Below are positions 23,755 through 36,478 of a stretch of DNA of 64,000 bases, piece by piece. Within the stretch, counting starts at the first letter, position 1. Each line of letters starts with the position of its first letter. Below the pieces are notes generated by a model that saw nothing but the letters and a program-made list of their open reading frames with translations, made no database searches and was not told where the DNA came from. Origin of the DNA: Galerina marginata (lineage: Eukaryota > Basidiomycota > Agaricomycetes > Agaricales > Galerinaceae); NCBI GenBank assembly GCA_023014335.1, contig JAECYW010000008.1:372001-436000 (forward strand), given 5' to 3'. Both the position numbers and the translations under genes were made by a program.

Positions 23755-26700
23755 GAAGACGCGCATAGGATTCAACGCAACACGTAGTATTTGTTGCGAC
23801 GAAATGGGAAGGTATTCTGGTGCGATCAAAACCGACAATTCGAGTTTCTGATATAGCTGGAGAGGATGGTGTTCCATGCTGTGGCTTTTTGTCCCGTATC
23901 CCAACCCCCAAAGCATACAAGAGACGAGAGGACAGGAGATAGCTAGACTTTATTTACCGTAAGTTTCGTGGATGGCTTGTACTATCTTATATTCACAAGT
24001 CCCTCGCGTCTCCAGATGTGCACGGAGGATATCGCAATATAGAGGATAGTAGTTTACCACTCCAATTTGTCGGAAGTCGTCTGGAAATCTGAAGAAACGG
24101 CGACTAGAAAGTGGGGTACAGATTCATTACTCAACTGCACACAAATATTCTTGATAAATACCGCCCTTCGAAAGAATACCCAGAACAGTGTCATCGTTCC
24201 AAACTAATCCTTATCTTCGTCCAGCGCTACGAAGTGTGTTTCGTAAGTCCCGCTTCTTCGAAGGACCATCGGACAAGAATTTCATCCGCAGTACCTGCGA
24301 GGTCTGGCCCAAGTCCCGCACGTTGAATTCTGGCCCGCTTACCTGCCGGGCTTCGCGACTGGGGCCTGAAATGAAAAATATTTTTATCATCTCCAGTTCA
24401 TATCTCGTCTCTGTGTCTGAGGAGATCCTCAAGGAAAACCTGGAGACGACAGGGGTTACCAAGGCGTCGAGCGTAGTCCTCGTACTTCTCTGCGAGGGCT
24501 GATGCCACGAGAGTTTCCAATAAATCGTCAGGACGTTATTAGCATTGGTTTGACGTTCTACGTCAGCTATGAAGCGTTCGAGGACGATGAGTATTGAACG
24601 CACGACATTGAGTAGGATAACTGATCGCCTCGACGAGCCTTTGGCTGCCTAAGCAGTTTTTTTATATGTCATGAGAAACACTAGGAAAAACCATTGAGGA
24701 TAAACCTGTGGAGGTAGATTACAGCTGCGCTTACGCTTCATGGTGGTCGTCTTTCCCAGAAGGGAAATTTATTAGCCGGCGCGATTCAGTTAAATTTGGC
24801 CTGGAAGCTGTAATCGTATAAGCAGTAGCTCTGGACCGGCCTACGCAACACTTCTAGGCAGACCTATCAGGAGAAATTTAGCGATGCGATCCTCCCACTC
24901 CAGTTCCCGACGCGAGTTCTTGATCTGGCCTTCGACTCTCTCTCTCAAAATGGCGAGGACCGCTATTCTCAGATGACAAAGTCTCGCATGACGAAATCCC
25001 ACACCCGGTTCTTTAGAAGGGGGAACTCAGACTGACATTGTCATGGGGAGCAACGTAACACAAGAAGGACATGGCTGTGGTTGGCATCGGCGACGGTCAA
25101 GGTGCCTCCCTCTGTCTGATAAACGGAATGAGTGTTATCCAAGTGTTATCTAGCCGAAATGGCGACTTAGAATGGGTTCGGTTTTAATAAAGAGATGCTG
25201 CGTACATATTATACGGACGGTCCGCCGTGACTATCAGATATCAAAGTCCAAAACGGCACTGAAGAGAGGATGTGACGGGAGGCAAGCCCATAAACAAACC
25301 CCGAGCAGAAGTTCTGTAGGGTAATACTGCACTTGACAACGTGCGCGCGAGACACCTTTTGAGCTTTGAAATCGTAGAGTATAAGCAATTAATCCTAAGT
25401 GGTGCTACTGGAAGCACAAAAAGTACAAAAAAAGAACGCACAATAGCGGTGGCGGGTTAAATGAAGACTCGTGCCCTACAGAAACAACCTTCGCTTCATT
25501 TGCTCTGCGATTCAGCAGGTCAATTTCAGTGAGCAGTGGCCGCTTTCCCAAGCAATGATGAGGGTCAGGCCTGCAAAGATGAGAAAGGATATATCTTTCG
25601 GTCTTTTGGCGGTGAAGTCTTTATTGAATATCTGCACGATATAGAGAAACTTGCATAGTCGAAACAGAGTCTCGGAAAGAAATAAACGCACGGGAAGTAA
25701 TCAGTGGGCAGATGTGGCGATACTATCGCCCATGGGATTCGAAGCAGACAGGCACCGGGTCGAACAGAGAGATCAGGTGGCGCGTCTTGGCCACAAAACC
25801 CGCACCCGCCTCGACAAGGCCAGGCGTCAGGTGTGCCGGGTATTATAGACCCAAAATCGTGATCGTGGCAGTCCGCGTTATCGTTATCGCCAGCTTAGTC
25901 CTCGCTGTCATCCTCTGAGAAACACTCGCATAAGACTGTAAAATGGAGAGCACACTGGCAGAATCGTGGTCGTGGTCGAAGCTGGTCTACTCGCTGCCTT
26001 CCTCGTAGCTTTAGACATCCTTCAATGACACCGAAAATTTCGTTCAAAGCGATACACGTATCAAAGTGGAATGCAGCTGGAGCTGGGTCAGAGGTCCAGC
26101 AGCGACGGCAGCTTCAACTTCGAGAACCACATCGACGCTTGAGTTGGACGTGGGTTGGTTTTAGTTTGGTGTGATCGGCGGCGGAGGCAGTCTGGCACCA
26201 ATGTCGGCCCGAGGCAAAAGGTTGAGCTGGCCTACGTGCCTGTAGGACCAGTCGAATCGTCCGCCGCTTCAAGTGTCGTACACGGCCAGCTGCTGCGTGA
26301 CCATTGAAAGGCGCTGGTGTCGTCGTTCTCGTTGTGAGTCGTGTTAGATGCGGTTGCTGCGATCGGCATGGTCGTCTTGTCGTCGCCGCCCGCATCCATC
26401 GATCCGTCAAAATCATCTGAATGACTCCTCCTTCCAACTGCGCGGAATTATCCAAGAAAAGGCTGCAGCAACATCCAGCGTCGCGTTTGGTGTTGAGCTG
26501 AAGCCGGTTTGGATTTGCGATCTGGTTTCTGGGATCTGGTCAGGGAGGTAACAGGTTTTGGGGAAGTAGAAAGGGATGAAAGAGAAAAAAGTGTCGGTTT
26601 TGGGTCATCCATCTTACTGGTGCTGAAATTTTGTTATATGTTACCTGCAGGTGAATCAGCTTATGATGACAACCGCCACGAGGAAGACTGGAGAAGAGGC

Positions 26701-27462
26701 ATACGTAGACGAGAACGGGAACATAAAAAATATTCAAGGTCCCAGGACGGCGTCATGATAAGCCAGACCTTGAGCTAGTTTACGTGAAGGCTCTGGAGAT
26801 ATGGGTTATCTGCGTGTAAATAAGTCAATCCTCTCGACCTTATCGAGAAATAGGATGAACCGAACGAGAATTTGTGAGGCCAGACAGCCCGTCTTACCCT
26901 TCCCTTGCTCCCTCTAGCCACTGTTAGATTTAGCCCGGGGTGCCACGAGATGGAAGCCTATGCAAAATCTCGTTACTGCCCGCGCATGGTGACAAGTTAA
27001 CGCGTCGCGGTCCACAATATCTCCCTGAAGATAACTGAGTAATGAGCAGTTGATAACTGCGTCTGCGTCCATCGGTCGAGATGAGCCGCTCAGGACACTG
27101 GCGACGGCTGCTATGTGTGTGTCAACTTCTTTATCACGAGAGGTAGCTGGGGATGTACGTACCCTGGAGGGGATTGTGTTCCTGAGACAGTGAGTGCTCG
27201 GGATGAAAAGTTGTGCTAGCGTTCGCAAGAGGAAGATTATGGCTTCCGAAATAAACACGTTCAAATAACACTCATCATCTCCGGTCCGAGTCACTTTCAA
27301 GTTTCTACTCGCATGTGGTCTTTCTACCTTCAGCAAATTGATGCCCAGGGGGCAATCTAGCCCTATATTTTTCCTTACACTTCTTTGCAAAGGACATAGT
27401 ACCTCACAACCCCTCACCCTACCCCTGATCTGAGCCAAATTCCACCTACATCCGGCATTAGA
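23755..27462. other. Long stretch without a supported gene
   Basis: From 23755 to about 25500 only short frames are present. A minus-strand frame at 24603-24211 (MRSILIVLERFIADVERQ) may be a gene fragment. From about 25640 to 27460 the sequence is an older copy of the region at about 29880-31995 upstream of the second F-box gene. Shared landmarks include TTATATGTT-CCTGCAG (26634 and 30045) and CTATC-CCCATGG-ATTCGA (25728 and 29909). Long frames here appear to be chance frames in duplicated non-coding sequence. Confidence 0.4.
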
Positions 27463-29034
27463 ATGAACTATACCGACCTCATCACTCCTCCCGTAGCTAC
27501 CGATGTCTGCCCAGCGTCTCTTCTAATCGGCGACATTCTCTGGTTGATTTTCGATATGAACGCAGACATGTTCTCCTACCGGAAAGCACTCGAAACAACT
27601 CGCATGTCCTCCCAGGTATGCAGAGAGTGGCGATCTGTGCTGCTTGACGCTCCCGCTTTGTGGGGCAAGCTTATCGATCTGGACAATCTCAGCCAAAAAC
27701 GCAACGAATGGAGGGACGAAGTCTTGCGTAGGAGTGGTGATTCACCGCTCTCTATTTTTCGTTCAGCATTGGTTCGAAACACATTGCCGTGGCGGGAACA
27801 CTCCCTAGTGACATTTACCGTGTCGATATTGAATCAAAACTGGAGCCGAATTGAACGACTGGCAATTAGCAGTGACAGCAATTCGATAGATACTGCACTT
27901 TTGGAAGCAATACAAAAGCCCGCCCCTCGACTTCGAAAGTTCCATACCCGATTCAGAAACGCTCCACGTGCAGTTCACAGCGGAGAGTTCTTTGCGAATC
28001 AAGCACCCTTGCTGGAGTCAATCGAAATACCATTCAAATTTCAACTTCCCGCTCCCTGGCTTTCGAATATCCGTACCCTTTTGATTGAAGGGGACCACTT
28101 TTATCTGCCTGAGGTCTTCGACATTTTAAAGAAAACGCCTTTGGTGGAAACATTCAACGTTTCAATTAAGCACAGCTTAAACACCACCATCAATACCTCT
28201 TCTCTTTCACTTTCCCATCTCACAGCCATCAATTTCGCAGGAGACTTTACCTCCGGGATCACTATGTTAAGGTCCTTAGTCGACATCCATTGCGCTACTT
28301 CTCTTGAAGTGAGCCTAGCGGATACCACGGTAACAAGCAACGCGCACTGGATAGCCTTGTATCAAACCATTTCTAAGGTCCTCCAGGACCATTTTACGGC
28401 CCATTCACCGACACGGATATCATTAAATTTGGATCCAAGGCACTTTAGTTTGAGGGCTCGTGGAAATGCCGGCTCGAACTTTCAAATTTCCCTCAAAGCA
28501 AACTTATGGGATCGGCGGAGCATCACGAGCTTTATGGCATCCAAGTTCAAGATACCAACGGTCCACACAGCCGTTGAATTGGACCTGGAGTTCGATTATG
28601 ACACGATCGAAGATTATAACCCCATCTTCCGGTCGTTCTTCTCCGCGTTTTCCTCCATCCGGGTGTTAACTCTCCGCCACGAGAGGGCCATAAGCCAGGT
28701 AAACCCTCAACATGTGGACCCATCCGAAATCCTCTTTCCTGCCCTCGAAACTTTAAAATACACCTGGTACAAAGGTGGCGCGTTCGCTTCGGAACCTATA
28801 CGTCAGTTCCTGGTCGCGCGCAAAGAGGCTGGCTACCCAATTCCGACCCTCAACTTAACGCGATATTCGAAAGACATTGCGCAGGCATTAATTTCCTTGG
28901 ACGAACTAGAAGAAATGAAGGGTTTGAAGATCCTTTGGTACCGTTCAGGTGAGGAGGGTTTCTTGGAACATATTTGTGGAACTGGCAATCTGTCGACTCG
29001 CATACCGGATTTGCAGGCCTTGCAAATTATGTAG
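27463..29034 (+). CDS. F-box protein, paralog 1
   Basis: This single exon encodes 523 residues starting MNYTDLITPP. Residues about 20-72 form an F-box-like region (LLIGDILWLIFDMN, then SSQVCREWRSVLLDAP and ALWGKLIDLD), as in the expanded mushroom F-box families. The rest is irregular leucine-rich sequence with blocks such as LSLSHLTAINFAGDF and SIRVLTLRHERAI. Family members bind Skp1 through the F-box and recruit a target for ubiquitination in an SCF complex; the target is unknown. It is the upstream partner of a tandem pair with 31996-33585 and no reading frame break is visible. There are no introns, which is usual for this family. Confidence 0.87.
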   Translation: MNYTDLITPPVATDVCPASLLIGDILWLIFDMNADMFSYRKALETTRMSSQVCREWRSVLLDAPALWGKLIDLDNLSQKRNEWRDEVLRRSGDSPLSIFRSALVRNTLPWREHSLVTFTVSILNQNWSRIERLAISSDSNSIDTALLEAIQKPAPRLRKFHTRFRNAPRAVHSGEFFANQAPLLESIEIPFKFQLPAPWLSNIRTLLIEGDHFYLPEVFDILKKTPLVETFNVSIKHSLNTTINTSSLSLSHLTAINFAGDFTSGITMLRSLVDIHCATSLEVSLADTTVTSNAHWIALYQTISKVLQDHFTAHSPTRISLNLDPRHFSLRARGNAGSNFQISLKANLWDRRSITSFMASKFKIPTVHTAVELDLEFDYDTIEDYNPIFRSFFSAFSSIRVLTLRHERAISQVNPQHVDPSEILFPALETLKYTWYKGGAFASEPIRQFLVARKEAGYPIPTLNLTRYSKDIAQALISLDELEEMKGLKILWYRSGEEGFLEHICGTGNLSTRIPDLQALQIM

Positions 29035-31995
29035 ATAGTACGGACCTTTCCTCGGCGTTGTATGTACCTAGAGGACAAAAACTCCCCCCAAAAAAATTGA
29101 GATCAACAGAGAAAATATGTCTCATGGTTATAGCGCAAATGTGGTTAAGAAAGTTGACGGTAACATGGAAATTTGAGCAACGATGGAGCGATAATTCATG
29201 ATCAAAGTGAACCTGGTGCACGACCAATGGGTTAAGGGCAAACAAAACTAAAAGTGAGAAGAAAAAAACGGAAAGAAAAAGCAAGGAGTAATGAACGCAT
29301 CGCCTTATGGCCAACCATATTGGGTCGACGTTGAATGGGAAAAAAAGACAGAGAGGGGACCGATCCTCACAAACCAAAAGGAGCAGAGTGTACAATTCGT
29401 CGCAAAAATTTGGACCTTCAACAAGGCATCCAAGCAGGAAAATCGGCCACGAACAGTGGGGGAAGTAGAAGCAAATGCACATAAAAAGGGATACCTCTCG
29501 TACGACGACAAATAACCCATACCCAGTCAACATCAGAGCCACGCACGCCAGCTTTGTCGCTGCCCTCCTTCTTGAACAGCCTGAAAAACCACCGCCAGTA
29601 CCAACACCAGTGTCACACTCTCAGGTGATTGAGAAGAGCTGCTGCCAGCCTCAATCGGGAGCGGTGATAGCAGCAAAAGCAGTGGCGGAAATGCAAGCGA
29701 AGCTGCTACCGGAAGGAGAACTCGCATCAGCGACGACGGTCCAGAAGCCACGGCGACAAATTATATTCTTGTCGGGAAAAGATAAAGGATCGTCGAGTTG
29801 CACTGCAGGTGACAACAGCGACGAATGCAAATGCAGCTGCAGCTGCGAATTTGAGGAAAAAAATGGGACCCAACCAGCTGGCGCGCGCCCCGACCTTTTG
29901 AAACTATCACCCATGGAATTCGAGGCGGACGGGCGACGGAGATTAAACAGCGAGGTGGTATAGGCCAGGCAGCTCGACTCGGCTACCAAATCCGCAATCC
30001 GCCTGGATGGACAAAGGAATGAAAAGGAAAGGGTGTAACGTGCATTATATGTTGCCTGCAGACGAATTTGCCTATGCTGAATGTAATGAAGAAACCGCAG
30101 AGGGATATATGCACATGAGAGCGGGACCATTTGAAGAAGTTCAGCGGTCCTGGCCGGGTCATGCGAAGTCTGACCTCGAACCAATTGATTACAACTTAGA
30201 AGGCTCGGCCTCGTTAGCCTTGAAAATACGCGTTATCTGCACACACATTAGTCAGGTCTTTCAGTCTTATCGAAGAATAGTAATAAAACGTACAAAAAGA
30301 GTTATGAGGTCAGTTAGCCAGTCTTACCTTCCCCACTTTCCCCTCGAGATAAGCCGCTAAATTAAAGGACGGTTGCGATGGTTGCTGTAACCTGTTTGTA
30401 GGTCAACATCTTTTGCATGGGAGCGGGCAAGAATCTACGTACTTTTGAAGAGCTTGTATGCTTCTGAGAGCTCGCGATGGAAAGATGGTGCTCGCCATAA
30501 CACTTACGTCGTCGAGATTCCTACTCGACGTTGGTGAGCAACCCTCCGGTGACACTGGACGCAGATGTAGTGTCAACTGCTCATTACTCGGGATATCGCC
30601 ACTATCGAGTATGACCTGTCAAATCAGTCATCATCACGGACAATAGCTAGTGGGATTCTGCATGGCGTCCACTCGTGGAGTCGTGGCAGTCCGGGTGATT
30701 GGTGGTTGGAGGTGGCAAGGGGAGTCCGGTGGGCTGGGGATGCCAGATCTGCAGATCGTCCGTTTAGCAGTACTAGAAAGACAGCTATCGCTATGTTATT
30801 ACTGAGCTGAACAACGTCGAGGGCACCATTGGATGGACGTTTTTTGCACGTTTTTGAAGAGATTGCCTTTTCGCATCCTGGTTGACTTTACAGCTTCCGA
30901 AGTAAACACGCTCAAACAAGGGCTGATCCGCTTTAGATCTCCGGTCTCCCGATCAGTCAGGGATCACAATTGTAGGCAAATTGGAGGCGCATGTGGAGAA
31001 GTTAGAACGGGTAGGCAATCTAAAAAAATAGTTCCGTTCTAAAGTTGGACCCAGCGGCTCTCGAGCAGTTCTGATCTTTAATCAGCCTTACTACAGTATG
31101 TGATATATTTGTCTCCCGGAGTCCCAAATCTCTTATTTACTCGAGTTGTAGGCAAGTAGGTGTATGAAAAAAACACCGTCTTCGCCTCTCTTCTGACAAG
31201 GTGCGTATGGAATTCAGCATATTTAGCCACGTTCTAGCAGCCTTCTATATATCTACCCGATTACCATCCCACATCAATGACGCTCTAGGCCACTGGAAGA
31301 ATGATATTCAAACCAGAGGACCAAGGCTTATCGCGTATTTGAAGCCAGAGCCTTGGCTATGAGACACAATTTTTAGATTTTTCCCGGTCATTTTTGGAAG
31401 CAGCCCCCCAATTGCTGCTGTGCAGGTTCAAGTCAAGCTGATAAAACTCGACAGGAGAACGGTGTCCGCGGGGCACTTTCCAGACCATGTCAAATGAGAA
31501 TACGGTAAGAACTAAGCTAGGAGCAGTATATTGGCGTATACTGGTCGCCAGTAAGCAATACTTAACTTGGTTTGGAATGGTATTTTTGCTGGTCAAACGA
31601 TTGTTTGTTGGCTTTAGTTTCAAATTCGAAACCCTGTTGGGTCTACGACAATACAGGAACTTCTGTACAATTTCAATGCGATACAAATTCAGATGTTGTA
31701 TGTATGTGTCCTACTTTTTGCTCGCGTATGGTGCATTGGAAACCGGTTATCCGTCCGCTAATTTGGGAGAAACGATACCGGACCGGGTGTAATAAAGACG
31801 TCATCTGCACTGGAGTTTGCAAATCTCCCACAACAAGTTGTTCTCATGAAATTGAATCGACGGCAGGTAAATTACCTTTCTACTATTCAACATTCACCAA
31901 ATCACCCCCGAAAGGATAATATTCCTTTTTGAATAGGCCATAGAATCTCACAACCCTCACTCTACCTTTTACCTGAGCAAAATTCCGGGATTAGC
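29035..31995. other. Spacer between the F-box paralogs
   Basis: The part from about 29880 on is a diverged copy of the sequence upstream of the first F-box gene. Frames at 29475-29963 (plus), 29542-29027 (minus) and 30184-29651 (minus) are long but mutually antisense, low in complexity and without a domain. I take none as a gene. Confidence 0.4.
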
Positions 31996-33585
31996 ATGAA
32001 CCATACCGACCTCGTTGCCCGTTCTGCAGCTACCAATGCTTGCCCAGCGTCCCTCCTGAACAGCGACACTCTCTGGTTGATCTTTGACATGAACGCGGAC
32101 ATGTTCTCCTACCAGAAAGCACTCGAAACAACTCGCATTTCCTCCCACGTCTGCAGAGAGTGGCGATCTGTGATTCTTGACGCGGCTGCTTTGTGGGGTA
32201 AACTTATCGATCTGGACAACCTCCTCCAAAAGTGTGACGAATGGAAGGACGAAGTCTTGCATAGGAGTAAAGATGCCCCGCTCTCCATCCTGGGCTCGGA
32301 TTTTTATCGAAATCCAATGCCATGGCGGGACCGCTTTCCAGCGGAAACATTTGTCGTTTCGATATTAAATCAACAATGGAGCCGAATTGAAAGGCTGGAG
32401 ATTAGCAGCGACCGTCGCCGAATAGATCTCGCACTTCTGGAAGCAATACAAAGGCCAGCCCCTCGACTTCGACAATTCCATGCCCAATTCAAAAACGCGC
32501 AAAATACAAGTCACATCGGAGAACTATTTGCGAACCAAGCACCCTTGCTGGAGTCCGTTGGAATACCATTCAGATTCCAGCTCCCCGCTCCCTGGCTTTC
32601 GAATATCCGTACCATTTTGATTGGCGGGTGCTACTTTTATCTGTCTGAAGTCTTCGACATCTTAAAGGCAACGCCTTTAGTGGAAAAATTTACCGTTTCA
32701 ATTAGGCCGAGCCAAAACACCACCAACACCAGAGATACCGTCCATGCCTGTTCTCTTACCCTCCCTCGTCTCACAGCCGTCAGTATTGAAGGAGATTTTA
32801 CCTCCGGGATCGGCATGTTAGGATTCTTAGTCGACATGCACGGCGTCACTTCGCTTGAAGTTAACCTGGTAGATACCACGAGAACGAGCATGGATGATTG
32901 GACCACTTTGTATCAAACCTTTTCCAAGGTCCTCCAGAACCATTTTTCGGACCATTCTCCGACAAGGTTATCATTGATTTTAAATCCAAAGTACTTTAGT
33001 TTGAAAGCTAGTGGACTTGCCGGCTCAATCCTTCAAATTAACCTCCAATCGAGCATATGGGATCAGCGGGACATCACAAGCTTTATGGCAACTAAATTCC
33101 AGATGCCAATATTCCACACAGTTGTTGAATTGGACCTGGTGTTCGAACCCGACTCGATCAAAGATAATAACCCTATCTTCAGGTCGTTCTTCTCTGCGTT
33201 TTCCTCTATTCGGGTATTAACTCTCCGCCACGAGAGGGCCATACGCCAGGTACACCCTCAGTACATGGACCAATCCGAAATCATATTTCCTACCCTCGAT
33301 ACCTTAAAATTCCGCTGGTACAAAGGTGGAATCTTCGCCACAGAGCCTATACGTCAGTTCCTAGCCGCACGTAGAGAAGCTGGCTACCCAATTTCTAACC
33401 TTGACTTAACGGGGTATTCGAAAGACATTGCCCAAGCGCTAATGTCCATGGACAAACTAGAGGAGATGAAGGGTTTAAAGATCCTTTGGTGCCGATCAGG
33501 CGAAGAGCGTGTCTTGGAACATACTTGTGGAAGTGGCAGTCTTTGGACTCCCATAATGGATTTGCAAGCCGTGCAAATTATGTAG
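31996..33585 (+). CDS. F-box protein, paralog 2
   Basis: This single exon encodes 529 residues starting MNHTDLVARS. It is collinear with the upstream paralog: the F-box-like part has LLNSDTLWLIFDMN and SSHVCREWRSVILDAA, followed by the same leucine-rich blocks (SIRVLTLRHERAI, KDIAQALMSMDKLEEMKGL). Insertions are visible around residue 240 (NTTNTRDTVHACS). The substitutions are mostly conservative and the frame is intact, suggesting both copies are kept under selection. The likely role is substrate adaptor of an SCF ubiquitin ligase. Confidence 0.87.
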   Translation: MNHTDLVARSAATNACPASLLNSDTLWLIFDMNADMFSYQKALETTRISSHVCREWRSVILDAAALWGKLIDLDNLLQKCDEWKDEVLHRSKDAPLSILGSDFYRNPMPWRDRFPAETFVVSILNQQWSRIERLEISSDRRRIDLALLEAIQRPAPRLRQFHAQFKNAQNTSHIGELFANQAPLLESVGIPFRFQLPAPWLSNIRTILIGGCYFYLSEVFDILKATPLVEKFTVSIRPSQNTTNTRDTVHACSLTLPRLTAVSIEGDFTSGIGMLGFLVDMHGVTSLEVNLVDTTRTSMDDWTTLYQTFSKVLQNHFSDHSPTRLSLILNPKYFSLKASGLAGSILQINLQSSIWDQRDITSFMATKFQMPIFHTVVELDLVFEPDSIKDNNPIFRSFFSAFSSIRVLTLRHERAIRQVHPQYMDQSEIIFPTLDTLKFRWYKGGIFATEPIRQFLAARREAGYPISNLDLTGYSKDIAQALMSMDKLEEMKGLKILWCRSGEERVLEHTCGSGSLWTPIMDLQAVQIM

Positions 33586-36478
33586 GTGAATACTCGAGTA
33601 TTGGCGTCACCCTGTAGAATGCATTCTGCGTAGGCGCGGTCTCAATTAAGACCATTCCGCCGTCAACATTTACTTCTTTCGCGTAAATATTCCTTAATCA
33701 GAGTGGGATAACCATAAGCCAGCCGTCGTAGGAGCAAGAAGGCGCGTCAGATTTCGCACATGATCGACATCATTCTATGGTGACAAACCAATAAAAGAAT
33801 GAGCGAGCACAATTTTTGTTCTTCGATGGCCTGTGCGCTCTTATATGTGTCCGTATTTTGCTTCTTCCCAATTCGCTTACAGTATTACTGGTCTTAACCA
33901 AGTTCTTTCTAGGCATGCTTCGACTCAAATGTCCTAGGCTCTTAATGCCAGTGTGCCTTGCTGGCCCTTGCAGTTAATTAAAATTCGGTGTCAACCAGGG
34001 CCCATTCTGCACATTCAGGATGAATGTCCCGTGGTCAACGTGCGCCGCTTAATCATTGAATCCTAATTCGGCCGGAGGAAGGGGAAGGAGCTGTCGATGT
34101 GCTAGAATAAAGATAGTTGGTGTTTTTTCGGGGTATTGCCGGCATTGCAGGTCAGTCGGTTCCTTGAGGCTAGGGCGTCAGCTACGGAGGGCTATCGCCA
34201 GACTTATTCTGAGGTCAAACTCGTGGCATCGTGGTCGATCACAAATGCCACTCCGTTCTGAGGGCTGCTTCGAGTAGTTAACGTGGTTCATGATGCTTGC
34301 ACGAAGGCTCGAGTATCCGGAACGGAGGAGCCGGGAGACTGATTCGCTGAAATCAAACAAGTTACGTAACCCGTCCCCAAAATTGCCGGCGTCGTTGCCT
34401 CTATCGCTGATAAGTACTCCCATCGTAGTCAGATCTTCCTATGATTTTCTGTGTCTAAGTTGTTTCGGATGCACACCTCAGATGAATACGCAGTGGCTCC
34501 ACCGCCATCTACCGCTTAAGCAGCGCTTGTGGTCCTTCAACGATGACAACGACGGCGACGAACAATGCTGCCATCACTGGCAGCATGTGCGCACAACGGA
34601 CGCGTTGCAGAGCCTATGCAGAAATCGCCCTTGCGTATACTTACCATGCTATTTCGACGTCAATGTACGTCTTTTCCATCCGTATTGGTCAGTCGTCCTT
34701 CTGCTACTCATCTAGGGCTGACGCGAACACAGATTTCAGGAAGCTGGTCGCTGTCGTTTCGTTTATGCCTACCTCGTCTATTTTTTATCGCTCTGGGAGG
34801 GGTAACACCCCAAATGCCTGCTTCTCGGTTCCGAACTTACAACCAAAATTTTACGATGCGTCGTAGTCGCGATTTGAATAGAAAGTATGCGCCTATGCCC
34901 TGCTATTCCCGATATCGCGAAGCAGCTGACATATCCTCATCTAGCATTATGCTGAATCTCCCTCATATCCATGGTTCATTCAGCAAGGACTAGAAAAACC
35001 TTCTCAGGTGCCCAAGTTTCTGTGGACCTATTCCTCGTTCTTATTGTTGTTCAAATCTCCCAAATGTATGTCATTCTCCCTACCCGCATTGGCGGCCTTT
35101 GTTATTTTTCCTTCCCTCCTTCCTTCTTTCCTTTTCCGGACTGTCTTCTCGATATTTATCTGCACTTATGACATAAAACTTCCTGCTGGCTCTGTGCATT
35201 TGGACTCCGATAGGCAAAGAGCAAGGATGAGCAGCTTGAGCCTTTTGCTCTCCTTTCCACAGTCCTCGACTGTCTTCGTCGACCCATCTCTGCCTTATGT
35301 CGCCCACGCCGTCTTTCTGCATTCACCTCAACACATTCAGACTTAAAAGTGGCCGATTTACTGCGGTACCGAAAGCGATGCCAAGGAGGGCCAAGACTGA
35401 CCTTCACTGCTTGACTTCCAGGTACAACCTCTCTTTGTTGATCCGTCATTTACTGATGATCCGTTGCTGGAGTACTTTCTGCCTGATTCCAACTCTCGAA
35501 ATTTAGTCTGGAGCAGGTATTTATGCCCTCCTCAACCCGCTCTTGCGTCCACTGTTATGCGTGCGCTAATGCAGCTCACGCGAGTCGACTACGGAGATTG
35601 GTCACATTACTCATTAGACTGCCATTACCTCTAAAACGACCCCACAGCAGGGGCGGCATGCGAGAGCACGAAGACCGCCTTGCCAAATCGACAGGACTGT
35701 TCCCTTCTCGACTATTTTTCCATCTGCGCTAGATTTCCTTCTGCTAATTGCATAAACCTTGGTGCTCGTCGTACCAACTGTCGTGGTCCTCAACTCACAA
35801 ATCGGAATCGTCGTGGCCTTGACAATTTTATACTTGCATCTGGGATCGTCTAGTGTTAAGCTACTGGGAGTATTCCCGAGCAGGTAGCACTGTCGAAGAC
35901 TGCTTCAAATACCCAACTGGATCGTTTCGTCACCGTTCGTCACCTGCACTTTCTGATCTTACCGCACGTCTTTAGTGCATCGGTCCACTGATTCTGCTGG
36001 TGTTCCTTGAAAACCTCTTCCGCTGTCACCAACGGTTTTCTTACAGAAGCATCAAGCACTATGCTTGTGATCCGACCAAGTCACGTCCTTGGCCAACGCC
36101 TCAAGCTGAAAATAGTTTATGGTCACCGACCACGTTCTACGTAGCAGCTCTCGTGTCACTCCCGGTCTCGCAACTTCCTCGCGTGGCTGCCCCTGCTTTA
36201 CACGTTTTGAACGACACAGGTGATCGTCTTGCATGGCTCGCCGCTGAAATGTCGCTCGTCTCTTCGGAAAATATTGCTCGTTGTCTGTGCGGAAAATGCT
36301 TAAACTTTTACCCTATGGATATCCTTGTCTACGCAAAAATTACTTATCCCAAAAATATCGTCTACCCGCCAAAAGAATTTCTTATTCTAAAAATACCACT
36401 CATCTTCGGGGAAAGCTCAAACTCTATAAGTATGGGTATGGAATACCAGCTCCATAGGACACTCGCATACGCTTCGCA
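33586..36478. other. Long gap with no supported gene
   Basis: Only short overlapping frames occur. C/T-rich plus-strand sequence dominates between about 34,650 and 36,200. A plus frame at 36000-36512 (MFLENLFRCHQRF) runs into the xylanase start and has no domain. No transposon domain could be recognised. Confidence 0.4.
36423..36432 (+). promoter_or_regulatory. TATA-like box of the xylanase gene
   Basis: TCTATAAGTA lies 47 bases before the start codon of the xylanase, a plausible distance for a fungal gene with a short leader. No other regulatory site was assigned. Confidence 0.45.

Larger units (their letters stand above)
25640..33585 (+). repeat. Segmental tandem duplication carrying two F-box genes
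   Basis: Two units, about 25640-29034 and 29880-33585, share upstream non-coding landmarks, the bases just before the start codons (CTCACAACCCCTCACCCTACC at 27405; a near-identical stretch at 31947) and the F-box coding sequence. The coding parts are more similar than the flanks, and about 700 bases before the second F-box gene (31080-31900) seem unique to unit 2. Confidence 0.7.

Noticed and set aside
26914..27438. A 174-residue minus-strand frame just upstream of the first F-box gene
   Set aside because: The corresponding sequence in the duplicated unit upstream of the second F-box gene does not keep the frame, so it is unlikely to be coding.
29027..29542. A 171-residue minus-strand frame rich in hydrophobic residues
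   Set aside because: It is antisense to A-rich 3' flank of an F-box gene. The hydrophobic look comes from poly-T complement, and no intron or homolog pattern is visible.
29475..29963. A 162-residue plus-strand frame with a CKCSCSCEF cysteine run
   Set aside because: It overlaps two comparable antisense frames, has no domain or signal peptide, and its counterpart near 25.7 kb is broken. The cysteines come from a TGCAGC simple repeat.
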